Source of the DNA: a bacterium
GTDB taxonomy: Bacteria; Patescibacteriota; Minisyncoccia; Phycocordibacterales; UBA2163
Assembly (NCBI GenBank): GCA_018648925.1
Contig: JABGQE010000004.1
Location: forward strand, 11,130 to 18,270
Length of the DNA: 7,141 nt
Direction: 5' to 3'
Numbering within the stretch: the stretch's first letter is position 1; the number at the start of each line of letters is the position of its first letter. Below, piece after piece: positions 1-4,636 of the stretch. The notes under the pieces are model-generated. The model did no database searches. It was not told the origin of the DNA and saw only the letters and a program-made list of their open reading frames with translations. Made by a program: the position numbers and the translations under genes.

Positions 1-3000
1 CACAGTCATTATTCCCTGCTTAATGCCTTGCCGAAGATTGACGATCTGATAACCTCTGCAATTAAAGCAAATATGCCTGCGCTTGCTCTAACTGATAATG
101 GCAACCTATATGGTGCTATAGAATTCTATAAAGCGTGCAAGGACGCAGATATAAAACCAATCATCGGTGTAGATGCATTTGTAGCAGTACGTACACGACA
201 TGACAAAGAAGCGCGGATTGATAACAGACGTTCAAGGTTAGTATTGCTTGCAAAGAATAATGCCGGCTATAAGAACTTACTTAAACTTGTCACTTACTCG
301 CAGTTAGAAGGTTTTTACTATAAGCCAAGGGTCGATAAAGAGCTTCTAGAGAAATACTCAGATGGACTTATTGCGATAATTCCATCTTTCTCTGGTGAGA
401 CTACTATGGCTCTTAAAGAAACCCATTCGACAAGCTCAGGGCAAGTATTGGAAAAACTAGACTGGTATAAAAAAACTTTTGGGGGGGGAAATGTATATCT
501 TGAGATTACTCACCACCCAGAAATAGAAGGGCACCAAGAAATACAAGAAAAAATAAAAGAATTAGCTCAAAGTACAGATACGGAGCTTGTCGCGGCACAC
601 GATGTATATTATATAAAACCAGAAGACAGGAAAACTCGTGAGACAGTAATGAAAATTCAAACTAATTCTGATTTTGGAGGACAAGGAAGTGGCGACGAAG
701 ATTTTTCTTTTATAGATCAAAAAACTGCAGAGAAATATTTTAAAGGCACCCCACAAGCACTTGAAAATACTATTAAGATTGCGGATATGTGTAATGTTGA
801 ACTTGATCTTGGTAAATGGGTATTCCCTGACCTTAAGGTAGAGAGCGGGCGCTCTTATGACGATGAGCTTCGCGTAATAGTTTATGCTGGACTTGAGAAG
901 CGTAATGTAGAAAAAACAAAAGAAGTAGAAGACCGTATAGAGTATGAATTAAAAATAATTAAAGACAAAGGGTATTCACCGTATTTCTTAGTGGTGGGAG
1001 ACTTACTTAGATTTGCACATAAGAATAATATCCTTACGACGATTCGTGGCTCTGTTGCAGGCTCTATGGTCACCTACCTTGCAAATATTACTAACGTAAA
1101 TCCAGTTGAATATAAAATACCCTTTGAAAGGTTTTTAAACCCAGAACGTCCGTCGGCACCTGATATCGATATGGACTTTGCCGACAACAGACGAGATGAG
1201 GTAATCCAATATGCAAAAGACAAATACGGAGAAGAAAAAGTAGCACAGATTGGAACATTTGGAACAATGGCAGCACGTGGCTCTGTACGTGATATTGCTC
1301 GTGCGCTTGGTCATCCATATAGTACTGGTGACCAAATCTCCAAACTCATACCAATAGGCTCACAGGGATTCCCTATGACAATAGCCAAAGCTATCGAGAT
1401 TACACCTGAGCTAAAAGAATTATATAAAAAGGAAGACGATGTAAAAGAGATTATTGATATGGCAAAAAAAATTGAAGGTAATGCACGACATATTTCAATA
1501 CACGCTGCAGGGGTTGTGATATCCCCTTCTGACCTTACTGACTTCGTACCACTCCAGCTTGATCCCAAAGGAGGTAAAGTTGTAACACAATACGACATGC
1601 ATGCAGTTGAGGATGCAGGACTTTTGAAATTTGATTTTCTGGGGATTAAAAACCTAGCAATACTTGCTGATGCAGTAAAACGTGCAAAGAAGTTCCACAA
1701 TGTCGATGTAGATATAGAAAATATCCCACTTGATGACAAAAAGACATATGAGATGCTTGCACGTGGTGAGACAATGGGTCTCTTCCAACTTAACGGTGCA
1801 GGTATGACGCGTTACCTTAAAGACTTGAAGCCTTCACAGATAACAGACATAAACGCTATGGTTGCTCTTTACCGTCCAGGACCTATGGAATCAATCCCCT
1901 CTTATATTGAACGAAAACAAAATCCGAAACTTATAACGTATGTTGACCCTAGAATGAAAGATATCCTAGACCAATCGTATGGAGTTATCACCTATCAAGA
2001 TGATGTGCTCATGATCTCAATAAAGCTCGGCGGATACTCATGGCTTGAAGCTGACAAGCTCCGAAAAGCGATGGGTAAGAAAATTCCAAAGGTTATGGCC
2101 GCAGAAAAAGAAAAATTGATAAAAGGTTTTATAGATAACGGCACTACCCAACAAAAGGCAGATAAAATATGGGAGCTTATTGAGCCTTTCGCAGCTTATG
2201 GGTTCAACAAGGCACACGCTGCAAGCTATGGAAAGGTCGCGTATCAAACCTCTTACATGAAAGCCAACTTCCCTACTGAATATATGGCAGCAGTTCTTAC
2301 GGCCGACTCTGGAGACATAGACAAGGTTTCAGAAAGCATTACTGAACTCAAAAGAATGAAGATACCTGTACTCCCACCTAATATCAATGAGAGTTTTGGA
2401 GACTTCACCGTAGTTGGTGAAAGTATACGCTTCGGACTTAGTTCTATAAAAAACTTTGGTGAAGGTATCGGAGATTTTATAATTAACGAGCGCGAGCGAA
2501 ATGGAAAGTTTGAATCATTGGCAAATTTCCTAGAAAGAGTATTGAATAAAAATTTGAATAAAAAATCACTTGATGCGCTCATAAAAGCAGGTGCACTTGA
2601 TGAATTTGGCGAACGAGGAGAAATGCTTTTCAATATGGAATATCTACTACAATTTAATAAGGAGCACTCTAATATGGAGAATAATCACGACTCTTTATTT
2701 GGTGGACTACCTGAAGATTCTGCACCTACAAAACTTAATCTAGAAAAGTCAGAGGTAGCTACTCAGAGTGATAAACTTTTCTGGGAAAAGGAGCTTCTTG
2801 GACTTTATGTCTCTGGGCACCCGCTTGATAAGTTTAAAGAGAAGCTTGAAAACAAATATACAAAAATAAAAAAGATTAAAGAAACTACGAGAAGTGGTGT
2901 TACTGTGGTAGTCTCTGGGATTGTGGAAGAATGTAAACCAATCCTTACCAAAAAAGGAGACCAGATGGCATTTGTACGAATAGCTGATATGAGCGACAAC

Positions 3001-3141
3001 ATAGAAGCAGTATTCTTCCCTGAAACATTTGCAAAGTATAAAGCACTGGTTGAGCAAGAAAAATGTATAGCCATAAAAGGTAAGATCTCCACTCGCAACG
3101 GCGGGATAAGCATCTTAGCGGATGCAGTTAAGGAATTATAA
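1..3141 (+). CDS. dnaE: DNA polymerase III alpha subunit, 5'-partial
   Basis: This is the catalytic subunit of the replicative DNA polymerase (C-family), which extends primers at the fork in the cytoplasm. The frame is open from base 1, and residues 1-7 (HSHYSLL) match the start of the PHP domain, so only a few N-terminal residues should be missing; the TTG at base 28 is not a real start. Counting from window codon 1: PHP domain about 1-240; polymerase core with RGSVAGS near 347 and the acidic motif PDIDMDF at 387-393, carrying two catalytic Asp; third catalytic Asp in FDFLGI at about 545; beta-clamp-like HDSLF at 896-900; OB-fold about 965-1046. The protein ends at the OB-fold, about 1050 residues in all versus about 1160 in E. 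coli, without the C-terminal tau-binding region. Several PHP metal-site residues are substituted, and an eight-residue insert (HSTSSGQV, 142-149) comes from a repeat-like DNA. Stop is TAA at 3139. Identification is very secure. Confidence 0.97.
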   Translation, partial: HSHYSLLNALPKIDDLITSAIKANMPALALTDNGNLYGAIEFYKACKDADIKPIIGVDAFVAVRTRHDKEARIDNRRSRLVLLAKNNAGYKNLLKLVTYSQLEGFYYKPRVDKELLEKYSDGLIAIIPSFSGETTMALKETHSTSSGQVLEKLDWYKKTFGGGNVYLEITHHPEIEGHQEIQEKIKELAQSTDTELVAAHDVYYIKPEDRKTRETVMKIQTNSDFGGQGSGDEDFSFIDQKTAEKYFKGTPQALENTIKIADMCNVELDLGKWVFPDLKVESGRSYDDELRVIVYAGLEKRNVEKTKEVEDRIEYELKIIKDKGYSPYFLVVGDLLRFAHKNNILTTIRGSVAGSMVTYLANITNVNPVEYKIPFERFLNPERPSAPDIDMDFADNRRDEVIQYAKDKYGEEKVAQIGTFGTMAARGSVRDIARALGHPYSTGDQISKLIPIGSQGFPMTIAKAIEITPELKELYKKEDDVKEIIDMAKKIEGNARHISIHAAGVVISPSDLTDFVPLQLDPKGGKVVTQYDMHAVEDAGLLKFDFLGIKNLAILADAVKRAKKFHNVDVDIENIPLDDKKTYEMLARGETMGLFQLNGAGMTRYLKDLKPSQITDINAMVALYRPGPMESIPSYIERKQNPKLITYVDPRMKDILDQSYGVITYQDDVLMISIKLGGYSWLEADKLRKAMGKKIPKVMAAEKEKLIKGFIDNGTTQQKADKIWELIEPFAAYGFNKAHAASYGKVAYQTSYMKANFPTEYMAAVLTADSGDIDKVSESITELKRMKIPVLPPNINESFGDFTVVGESIRFGLSSIKNFGEGIGDFIINERERNGKFESLANFLERVLNKNLNKKSLDALIKAGALDEFGERGEMLFNMEYLLQFNKEHSNMENNHDSLFGGLPEDSAPTKLNLEKSEVATQSDKLFWEKELLGLYVSGHPLDKFKEKLENKYTKIKKIKETTRSGVTVVVSGIVEECKPILTKKGDQMAFVRIADMSDNIEAVFFPETFAKYKALVEQEKCIAIKGKISTRNGGISILADAVKEL
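426..445 (+). repeat. Dispersed short-repeat insert inside dnaE
   Basis: The 20-mer TTCGACAAGCTCAGGGCAAG is unlike the AT-rich codon use around it. In the dnaE frame it encodes STSSGQ, between ALKET and VLEKLDWYK of the PHP domain. From memory, this sequence (reverse complement CTTGCCCTGAGCTTGTCGAA) recurs in CPR and other environmental bacterial genomes, where it adds peptides such as STSSGQ or FDKLRTG to otherwise ordinary proteins. The second copy needed to prove a repeat is not in this window, so the call rests on recall and on the local composition. Confidence 0.6.
2686..2700 (+). other. Beta-clamp-binding-like motif in DnaE
   Basis: These codons encode HDSLF, followed by GGL. The internal clamp-binding motif of bacterial DnaE follows a Q-x-x-L/M-F pattern (QADMF in E. 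coli) and lies shortly before the OB-fold. Position and the SLF core fit, with His in place of the usual Gln. It is the best candidate contact with the sliding clamp. Assignment is by motif only. Confidence 0.5.
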
Positions 3142-3168
3142 AAAATAAAGGACAGTCCTTTATTTTTT
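3140..3168. repeat. 29-nt perfect palindrome, copy 1 (probable bidirectional terminator)
   Basis: Two fully complementary 14-nt arms surround a central A at 3154. The inner core is ATAAAGGAC-A-GTCCTTTAT, and the outer five pairs are A-tract against T-tract. As RNA it forms a hairpin ending in a U-run when read from either strand, so it can terminate dnaE rightward and the transposase gene leftward. It overlaps the last bases of the dnaE stop (3139-3141) and contains the transposase stop (3160-3162). The same core recurs at 3642-3670 and 3854-3882, so it is also one member of a repeat family linked to the transposase. Confidence 0.85.
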
Positions 3169-3828
3169 CTTAAAAGAATCAAATTCACTTACAACATCTT
3201 CAAGGTCATTCAATTGTGAAAAATGTTCTGGAAAAGCGTCTTTATTAAGGATTGCACTTTCAGGTCTGCTGTTTATAAAATAATCATAATAACTTGAGTA
3301 TTTATAACCTTTCATAAAATTTCTAGCAATCATCATATCGTGAATACCATTTTCCTTCCAACTTGAATCAATAAGCTTAATAGGGTTGAGATGAATATAT
3401 GAAAAAACCCAATTTAAATACTCATCGACATCAATATGTTTTTCTTTGAAAGGTCCCTCAAATAAAGACCCTCTCCTGTTATATTTCGCATTGAAATACA
3501 TAGAATAAGCAGTCAATAGTTTCTTCATAAACTGACTTATACCACCTTCTGTTTTCTCGTAAAGTAGTATATGAAAATGGTTCGGCATTAGACAAAATGC
3601 ACCAATATTAACAAGTGTATCAGCTCTTTTTATATTAAATAATTCAATAAAGGACAGTCCTTTATTGAATAGATTAGATGTATGTACAGACACATCACTG
3701 TTACAAAGATACAACAATAACATAAAGCGTCTGTGATCGTGCTCATTCGTAAATATAATTCTCTTATCAGTACCTCTATTATAAATATGATATATTTCCC
3801 CAACTAAAAAAGGTGTTTGTCTTCTCAT
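3160..3828 (-). CDS. Y1/HUH transposase, IS200-like, REP-associated type
   Basis: This is a 222-residue single-strand DNA transposase of the Y1_Tnp family, near the RAYT branch that handles hairpin repeats. Visible landmarks are the family opening EIYHIYNRGTDKRIIF (11-26), the HUH metal motif in MPNHFH (81-86), and the block LLTAYSMYFNAKYNRRGSLFEGPFK (about 104-128), which should hold the nucleophilic Tyr. Then come FSYIHLNPIKL (142-152) and a YSSYYDY segment (177-183). It appears full length with no frame break. Start ATG is at 3828; no Shine-Dalgarno precedes it and I found no convincing promoter. The gene converges on dnaE, 18 nt between stop codons, and lies downstream of a strong terminator, as expected for an insulated transposase. 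Perfect 29-nt palindromes sit at both ends, and a third lies in frame at residues 53-62, in a loop I believe to be variable, just before the HUH strand. The palindromes are its likely substrates, by inference. Confidence 0.92.
   Translation of the reverse strand: MRRQTPFLVGEIYHIYNRGTDKRIIFTNEHDHRRFMLLLYLCNSDVSVHTSNLFNKGLSFIELFNIKRADTLVNIGAFCLMPNHFHILLYEKTEGGISQFMKKLLTAYSMYFNAKYNRRGSLFEGPFKEKHIDVDEYLNWVFSYIHLNPIKLIDSSWKENGIHDMMIARNFMKGYKYSSYYDYFINSRPESAILNKDAFPEHFSQLNDLEDVVSEFDSFKKK
3642..3670. repeat. 29-nt perfect palindrome, copy 2, inside transposase gene
   Basis: The arms are 14 nt each with central A at 3656. The core matches copy 1 exactly, and the outer pairs are ATTCA against TGAAT. 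On the minus strand it is translated as part of the transposase, giving FNKGLSFIE. It leaves the frame intact. It has the same orientation as copy 1. Confidence 0.85.
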
Positions 3829-3835
3829 TTAATAA

Positions 3836-3854
3836 TACTAAACTATTTTTAGTA
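3836..3854. repeat. Small hairpin next to palindrome copy 3
   Basis: A 7-bp inverted repeat, TACTAAA and TTTAGTA, surrounds a 5-nt loop (CTATT). It touches the outer edge of palindrome copy 3 and ends 7 nt upstream of the transposase start codon. It would lie in the transposase leader RNA or at the element end. A 7-bp AT-rich stem can arise by chance, so its role is uncertain. Confidence 0.4.
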
Positions 3855-3882
3855 AAACATAAAGGACTGTCCTTTATGTTTT
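3854..3882. repeat. 29-nt perfect palindrome, copy 3, upstream of transposase
   Basis: The arms are 14 nt each, with central T at 3868. The core is identical to the other two copies except for the central base, and the outer pairs are AAAAC against GTTTT. It lies 25 nt upstream of the transposase start. By its central base it is inverted relative to copies 1 and 2. Together with copy 1 it brackets a 743-bp unit (3140-3882) holding only the transposase. Confidence 0.85.
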
Positions 3883-3896
3883 TGTGAATAAAATAT

Positions 3897-3935
3897 AAAA
3901 AAGGGATACAAGAACGATGAATTGTCTTGTATCCC
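3897..3935 (-). terminator. Rho-independent terminator of the membrane-protein gene
   Basis: Read on the minus strand, GGGATACAAG and CTTGTATCCC form a perfect 10-bp stem (an eleventh A-T pair is possible) around a 13-nt loop. Six T residues follow at once (A-run at 3897-3902 on the plus strand), then more AT-rich sequence. It begins 27 nt beyond the TAA of the gene at 3963-4496 and stands between that gene and the transposase, so it should also block read-through into the transposase. Bases 3936-3962 show nothing further. Confidence 0.88.
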
Positions 3936-3962
3936 AATGTTCCTATATTAATAGACTACAAA

Positions 3963-4496
3963 TTAGTTAACCAAATGTGCACCTACAGGCTTGTAATTAT
4001 TGTATTTAATAATTATCTTATCTTCATCTACCAAAAAAGTCTCCGTAAATCTGTAACAACAAGGAAGATTAACGTGCACTTTTGTACCATCTACATAAAT
4101 ATTAAGTCTCTTCTGTCCTTTATGTTTAGCGCATTCAGTACCAACTTCTACATATACATTTGTGATTTTAGTATCTTCAGCTAAAGCCACCAGATCACTC
4201 CATAATGCTACACCTGTTTTTTTCTTTTTTGGATTCAATCTACACCCCACTTGTTGTTTCGATAAGTATTTTATAAACAACAAATAATATAACTCGTTCG
4301 TTGCGCCCGCAATTCCTGCAATAGTTAAAATAACATTAATAATGTTAATGTCCTTATTAACTACTAAGATAGTGTGGACTAAAAACAACACAAACAATGA
4401 GAGTGTTATAAGTGGGTATGGACTCTGATCTTTTCTCCTCTTGATTGTACGTACCACTGTTAAAATTATTATAAGTCCTAGAATTACAATGTTCAA
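3963..4496 (-). CDS. Membrane-anchored protein of unknown function
   Basis: I do not recognise this 177-residue protein. Two or three hydrophobic segments lie in the N-terminal half: about 2-15, 28-46 and 52-75. The first two are separated by a strongly basic stretch (RTIKRRK, 16-22). After a KKKK patch (90-93) comes a hydrophilic, strand-rich C-terminal domain of about 85 residues with four Cys in all (85, 122 and the pair 146-147). The basic loops on either side of the hydrophobic block hint at cytoplasmic positions for that loop and for the C-terminal domain. The start is TTG at 4496, chosen because a complete Shine-Dalgarno stands 7 nt upstream from its GGAGG core. The gene is divergent from thrS and ends at a clear terminator, so it is probably monocistronic. 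Codons 124-128 (KHKGQ) coincide with a half-copy of the transposase-linked palindrome. It could be lineage-specific; no function is assigned. Confidence 0.8.
   Translation of the reverse strand: MNIVILGLIIILTVVRTIKRRKDQSPYPLITLSLFVLFLVHTILVVNKDINIINVILTIAGIAGATNELYYLLFIKYLSKQQVGCRLNPKKKKTGVALWSDLVALAEDTKITNVYVEVGTECAKHKGQKRLNIYVDGTKVHVNLPCCYRFTETFLVDEDKIIIKYNNYKPVGAHLVN
4113..4127. repeat. Half-copy of the transposase-linked palindrome
   Basis: CTGTCCTTTATGTTT is identical to 3867-3881, the right half of palindrome copy 3 including its central base and three outer bases. The complementary left arm is absent. It lies within the membrane-protein gene, spanning exactly five codons on the minus strand. 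It could be a decayed copy or a coincidence. Confidence 0.45.
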
Positions 4497-4500
4497 AGTG

Positions 4501-4511
4501 TCACCTCCTTA
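4501..4511 (-). promoter_or_regulatory. Perfect Shine-Dalgarno deciding a TTG start
   Basis: The minus strand reads TAAGGAGGTGA, a full-length match to the 16S anti-Shine-Dalgarno. Seven nt separate its GGAGG core from the TTG at 4496. This sets the start of the membrane-protein gene and is far stronger than the ribosome-binding signals of the other genes here. Confidence 0.88.
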
Positions 4512-4549
4512 TCCTTAAAAAGAATTAGAATAAATGTTTCTATATTTAG

Positions 4550-4555
4550 ATTATA
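4550..4555 (-). promoter_or_regulatory. Candidate -10 box for the membrane-protein gene
   Basis: A perfect TATAAT reads leftward, about 40 nt upstream of the Shine-Dalgarno. The -35 position at 17 nt (TATACT) is poor. A perfect minus-strand TTGACA exists at 4591-4596 but lies too far from this box, and the sequence between is a run of TA repeats with other weak -10-like hexamers. The promoter is plausible but not settled. Confidence 0.4.
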
Positions 4556-4589
4556 TATCCAACAATCAGAGTAGTATATTATATATATC

Positions 4590-4619
4590 TTGTCAACCCC
4601 CTTTTTAGCGAAGTATATT
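4590..4619 (+). promoter_or_regulatory. Promoter of thrS
   Basis: TTGTCA (4590-4595) and TATATT (4614-4619) each match the sigma-70 consensus at five of six positions and are 18 nt apart. Transcription should start near 4626, leaving a leader of only about 11 nt before the ATG at 4637. That leaves no space for a T-box or for the translational operator known from E. coli thrS. Inferred from hexamers only. Confidence 0.65.
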
Positions 4620-4636
4620 GTGTTATTATTAGAGGA

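Noticed and set aside
28..30. TTG as the true dnaE start
   Set aside because: The frame is open to base 1 and the preceding codons encode conserved PHP residues.
1311..1739. 142-codon minus-strand frame within dnaE
   Set aside because: It is a shadow of the polymerase core; the dnaE frame carries the conserved catalytic motifs here.
3140..3882. CRISPR array
   Set aside because: The three repeats are unevenly spaced (473 and 183 nt), are perfect palindromes and flank or lie within a coding gene.
3927..4184. 85-codon plus-strand frame opposite the membrane-protein gene
   Set aside because: It is antisense to a gene with a perfect ribosome-binding site and starts inside that gene's terminator hairpin.
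4497..4636. T-box or other leader riboswitch before thrS
   Set aside because: The predicted leader is about 11 nt, and no specifier stem or antiterminator is visible.
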